A stretch of DNA of 64,000 bases from positions 2,725,001 to 2,789,000 of the forward strand of contig NZ_CP116967.1 in assembly GCF_032050975.1 (NCBI RefSeq), written 5' to 3'. The notes under the pieces were generated by a model. The model searched no databases, was not told where the DNA came from, and was given only the letters and a program-made list of their open reading frames with translations. The number at the start of each line of letters is the position of its first letter. The first letter of the stretch is position 1. This document shows, piece by piece, positions 53,505-62,572 of this stretch. A program made the position numbers and the translations under genes. Source of the stretch: Candidatus Nitrospira allomarina. Lineage in GTDB: Bacteria; Nitrospirota; Nitrospiria; Nitrospirales; UBA8639.

Positions 53505-53939
53505 ATGGATCTTACCCATGAAGCGCTCAAAATGGCGGGCACCCTGGCCCTGGTGGTCCTGATCCTTCTTGGAGGATTAGCCTGGGTTCGGCGCACATTC
53601 GGGGAATTGCCGGGAAAGAGCGGCGATCCGGTGATGCGCATTTTAGGCGGACTCCGGGTCGGGACGGGAAAGCATATCATGCTCGTGGAGGTGGCCGGAG
53701 AAGTGTTGGTGTTGGGGACGACGGCCCGAGAGATGACGTTGCTGACGACCGTTGCGGATGCCGACCGGATTGATCGGCTCCGCTCCATTGGGAATCCGAT
53801 CGTCGGGCCGCTAGGTGCCTGGTTGGGGCAATGGACCAGACAGGCATTTGAGAAGTCCGAGCGAGGATCGGTGACCTCCGAACCGTCCATCCGAATGTCC
53901 AAAAGCGTCACACGGGTGAGGGGAGGAGAGAGGTCGTGA
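53505..53939 (+). CDS. fliO: Flagellar biosynthesis protein FliO
   Basis: A small membrane protein of 144 residues that helps assemble the FliP pore. A hydrophobic helix (about 8-27, MAGTLALVVLILLGGLAWV) is followed by a soluble domain with MRILGGLRVGTGKHIMLVEVAGEVLVLGTTAREMTLLT, the FliO-type core. Low conservation is normal for the family. Its stop overlaps fliP by four bases, and the order fliO-fliP-fliQ-fliR is standard. Confidence 0.88.
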   Translation: MDLTHEALKMAGTLALVVLILLGGLAWVRRTFGELPGKSGDPVMRILGGLRVGTGKHIMLVEVAGEVLVLGTTAREMTLLTTVADADRIDRLRSIGNPIVGPLGAWLGQWTRQAFEKSERGSVTSEPSIRMSKSVTRVRGGERS

Positions 53940-54715
53940 ACAACCCCTTTTGCGGGTTTCATGGAGGACGTGACTGTTGGCGACTGTTAGGCATGAGTCT
54001 GGTCATGGGACTGCCGACCTCGGCTTTTGCCCAGGCCACCAAGGATCCGGCGATCAGTTTGCAGGTATCCGGTTTGGACGGGACCGAACCATGGACCTTC
54101 GGGCTTCGTATCCTCTTTCTCCTGACGGCCTTAACGCTTGCCCCAGCCCTGTTGATGTTGGTGACGGCATTTACACGCGTCGTGATTGTTCTGGGTCTTC
54201 TTCGGCAGGCCTTGGGGACCATGCATGCACCACCGAATCAGGTGATGATTGGATTGGCCATGTTTTTGACGCTGTTTATTATGATGCCGGTGTGGGAACA
54301 GATTCGGGTCCAGGCCCTTAATCCGCTATTGGAACAGCAGGTGACACAGGAAGTGGCGCTTGATCGGGCCAAGATTCCGTTAAGAACGTTCATGCTGAAA
54401 CAAGTCCGGGAAAAGGATTTAACCTTGTTCGTGGAGATGGCGAAAGTTCCTCACCCTCAGACGCCCGATGATGTCCCGTTCCATGTCCTGGTGCCGGCGT
54501 TTGTCACGAGTGAATTGCGCACGGCGTTTCAAATCGGGTTTCTCATTTATGTGCCTTTCCTTGTGATCGATATGATTGTCGCCAGTATTTTAATGTCCAT
54601 GGGTATGATGATGCTGCCACCGATCATGATTTCTTTGCCGTTTAAATTGGTGTTGTTTGTGTTGGCTGATGGATGGTTTTTGGTCGTGGGAGCGCTGATG
54701 AATAGTTTTCAATAG
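53936..54715 (+). CDS. fliP: Flagellar export apparatus protein FliP
   Basis: A 259-residue inner-membrane pore component. The start is the GTG at 53936, overlapping the fliO stop. An N-terminal signal sequence (to about residue 33, ending SAFAQ) precedes the family blocks TAFTRVVIVLGLLRQALGTMHAPPNQVMIGLAMFLTLFIM, and ELRTAFQIGFLIYVPFLVIDMIVASILMSMGMMMLPP near the C-terminus. Length and motifs are complete. Confidence 0.97.
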   Translation: MNNPFCGFHGGRDCWRLLGMSLVMGLPTSAFAQATKDPAISLQVSGLDGTEPWTFGLRILFLLTALTLAPALLMLVTAFTRVVIVLGLLRQALGTMHAPPNQVMIGLAMFLTLFIMMPVWEQIRVQALNPLLEQQVTQEVALDRAKIPLRTFMLKQVREKDLTLFVEMAKVPHPQTPDDVPFHVLVPAFVTSELRTAFQIGFLIYVPFLVIDMIVASILMSMGMMMLPPIMISLPFKLVLFVLADGWFLVVGALMNSFQ

Positions 54716-54875
54716 GAAAATGCCGTCAGATGTAAAGCCTGAGGGGTAAGGGGTGTATCGGATGCCGGGTTGCAAGGATCGATGTTTGCTTCCGTTCCTC
54801 TATGCTGTATACCTCACGGTTTTTCTTCACGACTAATCGAGTGTTTTTCACGGCAAGACTGAAAGGGGTAAGGAG

Positions 54876-55145
54876 ATGACAACCGAAAGTGTCCTGAGCA
54901 TCGGTCAGGAAGCGATTCAAACAATCCTGCTTGTGGCGGGTCCAATGTTGGGTCTCAGCTTACTGGTCGGACTCTGTGTGAGTGCCTTTCAAGCCATGAC
55001 ACAAATTAACGAAATGACCCTCACCTTTTTGCCAAAGGTGGCCACCATGTTTGTGGTGCTCTTGGTGACATTCCCCTGGATGGTGGAAATCCTTGTGGGG
55101 TTCATGACGGGAGTATGGGCCAGGATACCCGAGTTTGCCCAATAA
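54876..55145 (+). CDS. fliQ: Flagellar export apparatus protein FliQ
   Basis: An 89-residue protein of two membrane helices (about 14-38 and 48-74) that joins FliP and FliR in the export gate. GQEAIQTILLVAGPMLGLSLLVGLCVSAFQAMTQINEMTLTFLPKVATMFVVLLV matches the family when read in segments. GTAAGGAG lies just before the ATG. A 160-base gap separates it from fliP, unusually wide for this pair. Confidence 0.96.
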   Translation: MTTESVLSIGQEAIQTILLVAGPMLGLSLLVGLCVSAFQAMTQINEMTLTFLPKVATMFVVLLVTFPWMVEILVGFMTGVWARIPEFAQ

Positions 55146-55208
55146 TCGAGGGAGTCGACCTGCGGCATGTATCAGAAAGATGTCCGGTAACCGGTGTTGC
55201 AATGGGAT

Positions 55209-55979
55209 ATGGCGATTCAGCAAGTGTGGCAATTTGTAGTCGTGCTCGTGCGCACGGCCGTTATCTTGTCGGCGTTACCGTTACTGGGTGGGCAATCGGT
55301 TCCGAGTCGCATCAAAATCGGCATGGCGGTGATCATCGCCATCCTGTTGATGCCCATCGTGACGTTTACCCTTCCTCCCGATTGGTTGGAACCTGGAAAT
55401 CTGGTGATCGTCTTGGGTGCCGAATTGCTTGTCGGCCTGGTCTTAGGTTTGGCCCTGCGATTACTCATGACTGCGGTGGAACTGGCGGGAAGTGTGATGG
55501 GCTTTCAAGTGGGGTTTGCCATGGCCGGAGTGTTGGACCCTGTCACGCAAGTGGAAACCCCGGTGTTCGGGCAATTACTGACTATTCTGGCAACCCTTTT
55601 GTACTTTCAAGTCGATGGGCATCATTTGGTGTTGTTGGCCTTGGGCAGTAGTTTTCTGTTGATCCCCCCCTTTGGCGCTCATCTGAGCGCCCCCCTACTG
55701 AGCGATGTGACTGAAGTAATTCAACGCACCTATGACACGGGAATGAAACTGGCCTTCCCCGTAATGGGAGCCACATTCTTGGTTCATTTCATCATGGGGA
55801 TTCTTGGCCGCCTGGTTCCCCAGATGAACGTGATGCTCACCAGTTTTCCCATTACGATTGCAGTCGGTTTGTTGGTGTTAGGCCTGGGTTTGCCCTTCAT
55901 CGCCTTGGTTTTTCAAGACTCCATTGTCGGGATGGAAACGGTCCTGTGGGACCTATTGCAGGAATTAGGGCATGGCTGA
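55209..55979 (+). CDS. fliR: Flagellar export apparatus protein FliR
   Basis: A membrane protein of the export gate, about 256 residues from the ATG at 55209; a GTG at 55194 is an alternative. It has about six hydrophobic segments; VVLVRTAVILSALPLLGGQSVPSRIKIGMAV and VGFQVGFAMAGVLDPVTQVETP are family blocks. Its stop overlaps the flhB start by eight bases, indicating coupled translation of the two membrane proteins. Confidence 0.93.
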   Translation: MAIQQVWQFVVVLVRTAVILSALPLLGGQSVPSRIKIGMAVIIAILLMPIVTFTLPPDWLEPGNLVIVLGAELLVGLVLGLALRLLMTAVELAGSVMGFQVGFAMAGVLDPVTQVETPVFGQLLTILATLLYFQVDGHHLVLLALGSSFLLIPPFGAHLSAPLLSDVTEVIQRTYDTGMKLAFPVMGATFLVHFIMGILGRLVPQMNVMLTSFPITIAVGLLVLGLGLPFIALVFQDSIVGMETVLWDLLQELGHG

Positions 55980-57048
55980 GAATAAAGACGGGGCGGATAA
56001 ATCAGAGCAACCGAGTCCGAAACGTTTAGCGGAGGCTCGTCGCAAAGGCCAAGTGCCGATGACCCGGGAATTGCCCTCGTTGTTTGTTTTGTTGGGTGGG
56101 GTCGGGCTGCTTTCACTGTGGGCGCCTCAGGCGTTTGTCCAATTTTTTGATCATTACCGACAGTGGTTGGCGCAAGCCGGAACCCTTCAGTTAGATGCGC
56201 AGTCCACACATGTCCTGTTGTTAAATATTGCCTATCAGGCTTTTGTTCCCCTGATTCCGTTCGGGCTCCTGGTCGGGGTATTTGCCTTTCTCGCCATTAT
56301 CCTGCAAACGGGACCACTTTGGATTGAAGAAGCCTTGCAACCCAAGGCGTCCAAATTGAATCCCTCCAATGGGTTGAAGCGCATTTTTTCCTGGAAAGGG
56401 GTCGTCGATCTTTTAAAGTCCTTGCTCAAATTAGCAGGGGTGAGTGGCATTGCCTATCTGATTCTGTCTCATAACCTGCTCGCGATTGTTCAACTTCCCC
56501 TCCTTGAGTTAACGGAGGCGGTTGGGGGTGTGTGGGGTCTCCTGGAGAACATAATGTGGTCGGTCGGAGGGTCCCTGCTCCTGTTGGCGATTATCGATTT
56601 CGTCTATCAGCGGTGGCAGCATACCGAAGATCACAAGATGACCAAACAGGAAGTAAAAGACGAGTCAAAGGATGTGGAAGGTGATCCGCAGATTCGATCC
56701 CGCCGGCTCAGTTTACAACGGGAACGTGCCCGACAACGAATGTTGCAGGCGGTGCCTAAGGCCGATGTGGTGATTACCAACCCGACTCACGTGGCTGTGG
56801 CGCTTAGGTATGAAACAGGAAAAATGGACGCTCCGGTGGTGGTGGCGAAGGGCGCCGGATTTATGGCGGACAAGATTAAGCAAATCGCGCGTCATGCGGG
56901 AGTGCCGATTATTGAAAACCGCAGTTTGGCTCGAGGACTGTATAAGGCCGTGAAAATCGGTCAAGAAGTGCCCAGTGCGTTGTATCAGGCGGCCGCTGAG
57001 GTGTTGGCCTATGTATATCGCCTGAAGAAAATGCATGAGGGAACGTGA
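55972..57048 (+). CDS. flhB: Flagellar export switch protein FlhB
   Basis: A 358-residue protein that changes export specificity from hook to filament. The N-terminal SEQPSPKRLAEARRKGQVPMTRE is conserved, four hydrophobic segments follow, and the cytoplasmic domain has the self-cleavage motif NPTH (270-273) in ADVVITNPTHVAVALRYE. Cleavage after Asn is therefore expected. The conserved VPIIENRSLARGLYKAVKIGQEVPSALYQAAAEVLAYVYRLK follows. It ends about 180 bases before flhA. Confidence 0.97.
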   Translation: MAENKDGADKSEQPSPKRLAEARRKGQVPMTRELPSLFVLLGGVGLLSLWAPQAFVQFFDHYRQWLAQAGTLQLDAQSTHVLLLNIAYQAFVPLIPFGLLVGVFAFLAIILQTGPLWIEEALQPKASKLNPSNGLKRIFSWKGVVDLLKSLLKLAGVSGIAYLILSHNLLAIVQLPLLELTEAVGGVWGLLENIMWSVGGSLLLLAIIDFVYQRWQHTEDHKMTKQEVKDESKDVEGDPQIRSRRLSLQRERARQRMLQAVPKADVVITNPTHVAVALRYETGKMDAPVVVAKGAGFMADKIKQIARHAGVPIIENRSLARGLYKAVKIGQEVPSALYQAAAEVLAYVYRLKKMHEGT

Positions 57049-57057
57049 AAGCGTGGG

Positions 57058-57164
57058 CCGTGAGGCGTAAGAAGTAAGGCGCGAGGCTTAGAGAAAAAGG
57101 AGATGTCAGCTACTTCTTGCTTCTGGCTCCTTGCTCCTTACCCTCTTCCCGTTACGCCTCGCGG
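57058..57164. repeat. Hairpin element between flhB and flhA
   Basis: CCGTGAGGCGTAA (57058-57070) and TTACGCCTCGCGG (57152-57164) are inverted copies with one mismatch. A second inner pair, GTAAGGCGCGA (57074-57084) with TTGCTCCTTAC (57131-57141), matches at 9 of 11. Purine-rich left and pyrimidine-rich right halves match the elements at 53386 and 63813. Confidence 0.7.
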
Positions 57165-57231
57165 GGTTGAGGAGAGTCATGTGGAAATCCATTACAACCA
57201 TATGAATCAGCGGTAACCGATTAAGGCACGC

Positions 57232-59340
57232 ATGGCATTTGATGCGCAAAAATTACGAGACGAACTGACCCCCGCGCATTATGGGGATGTCCTCTTGCCG
57301 ATCGGGGTGGTGGGGATGCTCCTCCTCATGCTCTTACCCCTTCCCTCCTTTCTGTTGGACCTTTTTTTATCCTTCAGTATTACGCTGGCTGTCTTGATTT
57401 TACTCGTGACCATGCATGCCGGGCGTCCGGCAGAATTTTCCGTCTTCCCCTCGGTGGTGTTACTCACCACGTTGTTCCGGCTTGCGCTGAACATTGCTTC
57501 GACGAGGGCCATTCTCATGCATGGGAACGAAGGCCCTGCTGCAGCCGGGCAGGTCATTGCCGTGTTTGGAGAGTTTGTGGTCGGGGGAAATTATGCGGTG
57601 GGCATTGTGGTCTTCTCCATTCTGGTCATTATCAATTTTGTGGTGATCACCAAGGGCGCCACCCGTATTGCGGAAGTCGCCGCGCGATTTACCCTGGATG
57701 CGATGCCAGGTCGGCAAATGAGTATCGATGCGGATCTGAATGCGGGGATCATTGACGAAGGGGAAGCGCGGAAACGCCGGGAGGCCATTTCACAGGAAGC
57801 CGATTTTTACGGATCGATGGACGGTGCCAGTAAGTTTGTTCGTGGCGATGCGATTGCCGCGTTGCTCATTATCTTCATCAACGTCATTGGTGGGTTGGGC
57901 ATCGGCGTGCTGGAGCATGGGATGTCCATCATTGACGCTGCTAAACGCTTCACCCTGCTGACGGTCGGGGACGCCATTGTGGCTCAAATCCCTGCCCTGA
58001 TTATGTCGACGGCTGCCGGTATCATCGTGACGAGGGTTTCGACCAAAACCAGCCTTGGGCGTGATTTAACCGATCAAATTTTTTTCAATCCCCATCTTGT
58101 GGCGGCCGTGGCCGGCATGTTGTTCTTTTTAGGATTTCTTCCCGGGCTGCCGCATGTGGCTTTTTTGTTGTTGGGATCGATGACCGCCGGTCTCGCCTAC
58201 GTATTGTGGAATCAGAAGCAAGAAGCCGCTCGCCTGAAAAATCTCCCCAAGAAAAAAGATCCGGCGATCCCCTCCGGCACGGAATCGGTGGATTCCGTGA
58301 CCCCGCCGGACCTTATGGAGTTGCATGTCGGTTATGGACTTGTGCCGTTTGTTGATCAAGCTCAGGGAGGGGAGTTGTTAGAACGGATTCGGGCTATCCG
58401 GCGCCAAACGGCCCTTGATATGGGATTTGTCGTGCCCGCCGTGCATATCCGGGATAATCTTCAACTCAAACCGCATGAGTACCATATTCTGTTGAAGGGG
58501 ATTCAGGTGGCCAAAGGAGAATTGGTGCCTCGGCATTTATTGGCCATCAATCCCGGTCATGCCAAAAAGGGTCTGCAAGGAAAGCCGGGAAAAGATCCGT
58601 GTTTCGGATTGCCGGCCGTCTGGATCGCTCCGACAGAAAAGGAGCGTGCTCAAATGGATGGCTATACGGTCGTCGATGGTCCGGCCATTATTGCCACGCA
58701 TATGACCGAATTTATTAAAACGAATGGGCATGAATTGCTGGGTCGGCAAGAGGTCCAGAATTTGCTGGATAACCTCGCTAAGACGTATCCCAAGGTGGTG
58801 GATGACTTGATTCCGACTCAAATATCGTTAGGAGCGGTGGTGAGAATCCTCAAGAATCTCTTGCGGGAACGAGTGTCGATCCGCGATTTGCGGACCATTT
58901 TGGAGACTGTTGCGGATTACACCACTCAGAGTAAGGATCCTGACACCCTGACCGAATATGCTCGGCAAAATTTATCCAGAACGATTTCGTCCCAATACGC
59001 CAATCCCGACGGATTACTGCAGGTGATTAGTCTGGATCCGATGCTGGATCGCCGCTTGATGGAGGCGATGCGGCCGAGTGGTAATGGAGAGCAAGGGGGG
59101 TTGCCTCCCAGTTTGTTGAATCAGGTGATTCTGTCGGTCCGTCAGGCCATTGAGCGGGTCGTGAGCCAAGGATATCAACCGGTGCTGTTATGTTCCCAGT
59201 CGATTCGATCCCAACTGTATCGCTTAGTCTCGCCGGGCGTGCATGCGCTGGCGGTACTTTCGCCGAATGAGTTGGACCCTAAAACTCAAATTCAAGCTAT
59301 TGAAGTTGTGAGGATGCCACATGAAGCTGAAACGGTTTGA
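57232..59340 (+). CDS. flhA: Flagellar export apparatus protein FlhA
   Basis: The largest export-gate protein, 702 residues. The N-terminal half has about eight hydrophobic segments and the FHIPEP-type loop RFTLDAMPGRQMSIDADLNAGIIDEGEARKRR. The C-terminal cytoplasmic domain begins near 340 and has LMELHVGYGLVPFVDQ and VPAVHIRDNLQLKPHEYHILLKGIQVAKGEL, with PKVVDDLIPTQISLGAVVRILKNLLRERVSIRDLRTILE near the end. Complete. It overlaps flhF by 20 bases. Confidence 0.97.
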   Translation: MAFDAQKLRDELTPAHYGDVLLPIGVVGMLLLMLLPLPSFLLDLFLSFSITLAVLILLVTMHAGRPAEFSVFPSVVLLTTLFRLALNIASTRAILMHGNEGPAAAGQVIAVFGEFVVGGNYAVGIVVFSILVIINFVVITKGATRIAEVAARFTLDAMPGRQMSIDADLNAGIIDEGEARKRREAISQEADFYGSMDGASKFVRGDAIAALLIIFINVIGGLGIGVLEHGMSIIDAAKRFTLLTVGDAIVAQIPALIMSTAAGIIVTRVSTKTSLGRDLTDQIFFNPHLVAAVAGMLFFLGFLPGLPHVAFLLLGSMTAGLAYVLWNQKQEAARLKNLPKKKDPAIPSGTESVDSVTPPDLMELHVGYGLVPFVDQAQGGELLERIRAIRRQTALDMGFVVPAVHIRDNLQLKPHEYHILLKGIQVAKGELVPRHLLAINPGHAKKGLQGKPGKDPCFGLPAVWIAPTEKERAQMDGYTVVDGPAIIATHMTEFIKTNGHELLGRQEVQNLLDNLAKTYPKVVDDLIPTQISLGAVVRILKNLLRERVSIRDLRTILETVADYTTQSKDPDTLTEYARQNLSRTISSQYANPDGLLQVISLDPMLDRRLMEAMRPSGNGEQGGLPPSLLNQVILSVRQAIERVVSQGYQPVLLCSQSIRSQLYRLVSPGVHALAVLSPNELDPKTQIQAIEVVRMPHEAETV

Positions 59341-60655
59341 AGCCCTTTCATTACAAGAAGCCCTCCAAGCGGTAAAAGCCGAACTGGGACCTGAGGCGGT
59401 CATCGTCTCGTCGCGTCGTATTCAAAAAGGGGGAGGCTTGTTCGGTCTGCTTAGTCAGTCCGTCATTGAGGTCACCGCGGCGGTGGATCGTTCGGCTCAG
59501 GCGGAGGAAGGCCCTGCCGCACGTGTTGATCGCTCCCTTCAGTCCCTTATGGCCAAACGTTTTGTGCCTGAAGTGCCGGTTCGTCAACCGGAACAACCCA
59601 AAACGGATGCCAGTTTTTCGGAAGCTCTTCAGGTGGCCACCGTACTCGATCCGGTGACTCAGAACCTCCAGGAGATGCGCCAGGAAATTCAACGGTTGCG
59701 GGAAGAACAACAAGATCCTGAACGGGTGTTAGGGCCCTTGCGACAGGAATTAGAAGGCTTGCGGATTGTGGTGGGACAAGTCTTGGGAAGTCAGATGGAC
59801 AAACGTGTTGAAGGGTTACCTGGAGACGTAATGGACGTCTACCAGTCCTTGGTGAGTCAGGGCGTGAATCCTCAGACTGCGCATCATCTGCTTCGTGCGG
59901 TAGTGGAAACGCTCGGGACAGCCGGCGTGGGAAATCGCGAAGCCATGAAAAGCCTGTTGTGGGAACGAATGGAGGAGACCGTAGCCGTCTCGGGTCCATC
60001 GGTGTCCAAGCATTACGGCCAAAAAGTGATGATGATGGTTGGGCCGACCGGCGTAGGGAAAACGACGACTATTGCCAAGCTGGCGGGGTTGGCCCGTCAA
60101 CAGGATGAGCATCGACGAACTGTGTTGATTACCCTGGATACGTATCGCGTGGCAGCGGTAGAGCAGCTTCGGGTGTTTGCAAAAATTTTAAAAATTCCCT
60201 TGGAGGTGGCCGTGTCCCACAAGGATTTTATGGAATGCATGGGGCGACATCAGCATGCGGATTTGCTGTTGATTGACACCGCGGGGCGAAGCCCCAAGGA
60301 CCAAGCCGGGTATGATGAATTACTCGCGATCACCCGAGGACAATTACACGTCGAAACGCATCTGGTGTTAGCCGCTCCCATGGCCGAGTCGGTGCAGATG
60401 GACACCATTCGCCGCTATCAAGCGGTTCCTATCCATAAGCTCATCATAACGAAACTGGATGAGGTATCTATGGGCGGCGGTCTGTATAACGTCTTGTCAC
60501 AGACGGGACTGCCGGTCTCTTATCTCTCTGCCGGGCAGCGTGTGCCTGAAGATTTAGCCATCGCTACCCGAACACGCCTCGTTGAATTGGCTTGGGGCCA
60601 TTCACCAGGTCAGGTCCTTCAAGAACGTGTGCCGTTAACGGGGGTGGCGCACTAA
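59321..60655 (+). CDS. flhF: Flagellar biosynthesis GTPase FlhF
   Basis: A 444-residue SRP-type GTPase that sets flagellum position and number. The N-terminal part MKLKRFEALSLQEALQAVKAELGPEAVIVSSRRI is the B domain of the family. Residues about 100-230 are a variable helical linker. The GTPase domain begins with GPTGVGKTTTIAKLAGLA (about 240) and has LITLDTYRVAAVEQLRVFAKIL, LLIDTAGRS and KLIITKLDE. Its start lies inside flhA and its stop overlaps flhG by one base. Confidence 0.96.
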   Translation: MKLKRFEALSLQEALQAVKAELGPEAVIVSSRRIQKGGGLFGLLSQSVIEVTAAVDRSAQAEEGPAARVDRSLQSLMAKRFVPEVPVRQPEQPKTDASFSEALQVATVLDPVTQNLQEMRQEIQRLREEQQDPERVLGPLRQELEGLRIVVGQVLGSQMDKRVEGLPGDVMDVYQSLVSQGVNPQTAHHLLRAVVETLGTAGVGNREAMKSLLWERMEETVAVSGPSVSKHYGQKVMMMVGPTGVGKTTTIAKLAGLARQQDEHRRTVLITLDTYRVAAVEQLRVFAKILKIPLEVAVSHKDFMECMGRHQHADLLLIDTAGRSPKDQAGYDELLAITRGQLHVETHLVLAAPMAESVQMDTIRRYQAVPIHKLIITKLDEVSMGGGLYNVLSQTGLPVSYLSAGQRVPEDLAIATRTRLVELAWGHSPGQVLQERVPLTGVAH

Positions 60656-61587
60656 TGGCCGGGTCATTATCCACACCGGTCCTGGTGCCTGGCGTCTCAG
60701 CGCAACGACGACTGGATCAAGCCAGTGGATTGCGTGCGGCCATGACTGCCAACCCACAGGATCCTTCACGGATTCAAGTGATTGCGGTCAGTTCCGGAAA
60801 AGGCGGGGTAGGAAAAAGTAATGTCGTCGCAAATTTAGCGGTGGCTGCGGCCCGGCAGGGACGGAAGGTCTTGATCATGGATGCGGATCTCGCCTTAGGA
60901 AACGTCGACATCCTCCTGGGCCTCACTCCGCAGTATACGATTGAGGATGTCCTCTCCGGGCAGCGAGGCTTGAAGGATGTCCTCGTGACCGGACCCGAGG
61001 GTATTCGCCTGTTGCCGGCGACCTCCGGAGGCCAGGCATTTACTCAGCTGACGCATGAGCAGCAACTCCATTTGCAATCGGCGTTTCTTCAGTTGGCGTC
61101 TCCGCCGGATTTGCTGCTCATTGATTGTGCGGCAGGGATTTCGGCCAATGTGCTGTACTTTAGTTTAGTGGCCCATGAAACACTGGTGGTGGTATCGCCG
61201 GACCCGACGTCTCTGACCGATGCGTATGCCCTGATCAAAATCCTTTCGACCCGCTATCACTTACGGACATTCCGCATGCTGGTCAACAAAGTGAAGCATA
61301 CCCAGGAAGGCAAAGATGTGTTTCGGAAGTTGAGTTTGGTGACGGACCGGTTTTTAAATATTTCGCTCGATTATCTCGGCTGTGTTCCCGCAGACGACTT
61401 TGTGACGATGGCCGTGGCTCAACAACGCGCGGTGTGCGATGTCTATCCGCGCGCCCCGGCGAGTCGAGCCTTTTCTTCGTTGGTGAAGACCCTCAATGAT
61501 TGGAGAGGAGATTGTTCCTGGCAGGGGGGCTTTCAACTGTTCGGTCCTGCTGCCTTGGGAGCCACTCGAACTGTGACGGAAGGATAA
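60655..61587 (+). CDS. flhG: MinD-like ATPase FlhG (FleN), flagellar number regulator
   Basis: A ParA/MinD-type ATPase that counteracts FlhF and, in relatives, binds the sigma-54 regulator FleQ. The 310-residue product starts with the ATG at 60655, overlapping the flhF stop. SSGKGGVGKSNVVANLAVA is the deviant Walker A; LIMDADLALGNVDILLGL, LLLIDCAAGISANVLYFS and VSPDPTSLTDAYALIKIL are typical, and LVNKVKHTQEGKDVFRKL follows. The pair flhF-flhG suggests polar flagellation. Confidence 0.95.
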   Translation: MAGSLSTPVLVPGVSAQRRLDQASGLRAAMTANPQDPSRIQVIAVSSGKGGVGKSNVVANLAVAAARQGRKVLIMDADLALGNVDILLGLTPQYTIEDVLSGQRGLKDVLVTGPEGIRLLPATSGGQAFTQLTHEQQLHLQSAFLQLASPPDLLLIDCAAGISANVLYFSLVAHETLVVVSPDPTSLTDAYALIKILSTRYHLRTFRMLVNKVKHTQEGKDVFRKLSLVTDRFLNISLDYLGCVPADDFVTMAVAQQRAVCDVYPRAPASRAFSSLVKTLNDWRGDCSWQGGFQLFGPAALGATRTVTEG

Positions 61588-61590
61588 CGT

Positions 61591-62385
61591 ATGAAACGTG
61601 GCGCGGTAACAACGGTTTCAGAGAGCCCGGTTTCGGAGAAACCGGCATCGTCCAATCCGACGAAACTTTCGCTTTCCACCCAGGAGCGTGAGACGTTGGT
61701 TCAGGAGTTTTTGCCGGTAATTAAATACATGGCTATGCGAATGGCCATGCGGGCGTCGAGTGGGCTCAATGTGGAAGATCTCATGAGTGCCGGGATGGTC
61801 GGGCTTCTGGATGCCCTGACGAAGTTCGATCCCTCACGAGAAATAAAATTTCGTACCTATGCTGAGTTTCGTATTCGTGGAGCGATGCTCGATGAAATCC
61901 GGGCGATGGACTGGGTCCCGCGGTCTCTTCGGGAACGCATCGGAAAAATTCAGCATGCGGCCAATGAATGGACGAAACGCAAAGGGCGTCCACCGACGGA
62001 GGATGAGCTCGCAGAATCCTTAGGCATGGAGGCTCAAGAGGTGGACGAGACTCTTTTGCAAGCCAAAGGAGCCGTCGTATTAAGTCTCGATGATTTGGGC
62101 TCCAATGATGAAGACTCCCATCCCATCTTGGATGCGCTGGCGGATCGAGACCAACCCTCCCCGTTGGAAACTTTGGTCTCGGAGGATGCCCGCCAGGCGT
62201 TGGTCGATGCCATTGAGCGATTGCCGGAACGTCAACGGTTGGTGCTGACCCTCTATTATTTTGAAGAGCTGACCATGAAAGAAATTGGAGTCGTATTGCA
62301 CGTCACGGAATCACGAATTTGTCAGTTACATGCCCAAGCCATGATTCGTCTGAAGGCCCTTCTCCATACCCGGCTTGGTCCGTAG
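61591..62385 (+). CDS. fliA: Flagellar sigma factor FliA (sigma-28)
   Basis: The sigma factor for late flagellar genes, 264 residues. Region 2 is seen in YMAMRMAMRASSGLNVEDLMSAGMVGLLDALTKFDPSREIKFRTYAEFRIRGAMLDEIRAMDWVPRS; region 3 in GRPPTEDELAESLGMEAQEV; region 4 in IERLPERQRLVLTLYYFEELTMKEIGVVLHVTESRICQLHAQA. These match the sigma-28 group. It starts three bases after flhG. No FlgM anti-sigma gene is present in the window. Confidence 0.95.
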   Translation: MKRGAVTTVSESPVSEKPASSNPTKLSLSTQERETLVQEFLPVIKYMAMRMAMRASSGLNVEDLMSAGMVGLLDALTKFDPSREIKFRTYAEFRIRGAMLDEIRAMDWVPRSLRERIGKIQHAANEWTKRKGRPPTEDELAESLGMEAQEVDETLLQAKGAVVLSLDDLGSNDEDSHPILDALADRDQPSPLETLVSEDARQALVDAIERLPERQRLVLTLYYFEELTMKEIGVVLHVTESRICQLHAQAMIRLKALLHTRLGP

Positions 62386-62497
62386 AAAGGCTTGAGGGGT
62401 ACGGCGGCAGATCTCAGGCGAAGGCAGCGACCCCTTTTCCGCCCAGCCCGACATTGTCATCGGGCATCGATCTTCAGTTCATGACCAATATCCTAAG

Positions 62498-62562
62498 CGT
62501 GAGGCATGAGTATGGTGAAGTACGGCGATCCGTTTTTCTTCTAATTTCCTGACACTTCACGT
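62498..62562. repeat. Hairpin-type element upstream of the SpoIIE-phosphatase gene
   Basis: GCGTGAGGCATGAG (from 62498) and the complement-like CCTGACACTTCACG (to about 62562) are partial inverted copies with a pyrimidine-rich right half. It shares GCGTGAGG and CTGACAC with the element at 63813. Pairing is imperfect. Confidence 0.4.
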
Positions 62563-62572
62563 TTCCCTTGTT

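Noticed and set aside
53471-53962. 163-codon minus-strand open frame opposite fliO
   Set aside because: It is Ser/Pro/Arg-rich shadow sequence; fliO fits the operon order.
54759-54774. Possible sigma-54 site before fliQ (GG and GC 10 bases apart, TTGCA present)
   Set aside because: The bases after GG do not match TGGCAC, so only the spacing and the -12 half agree.
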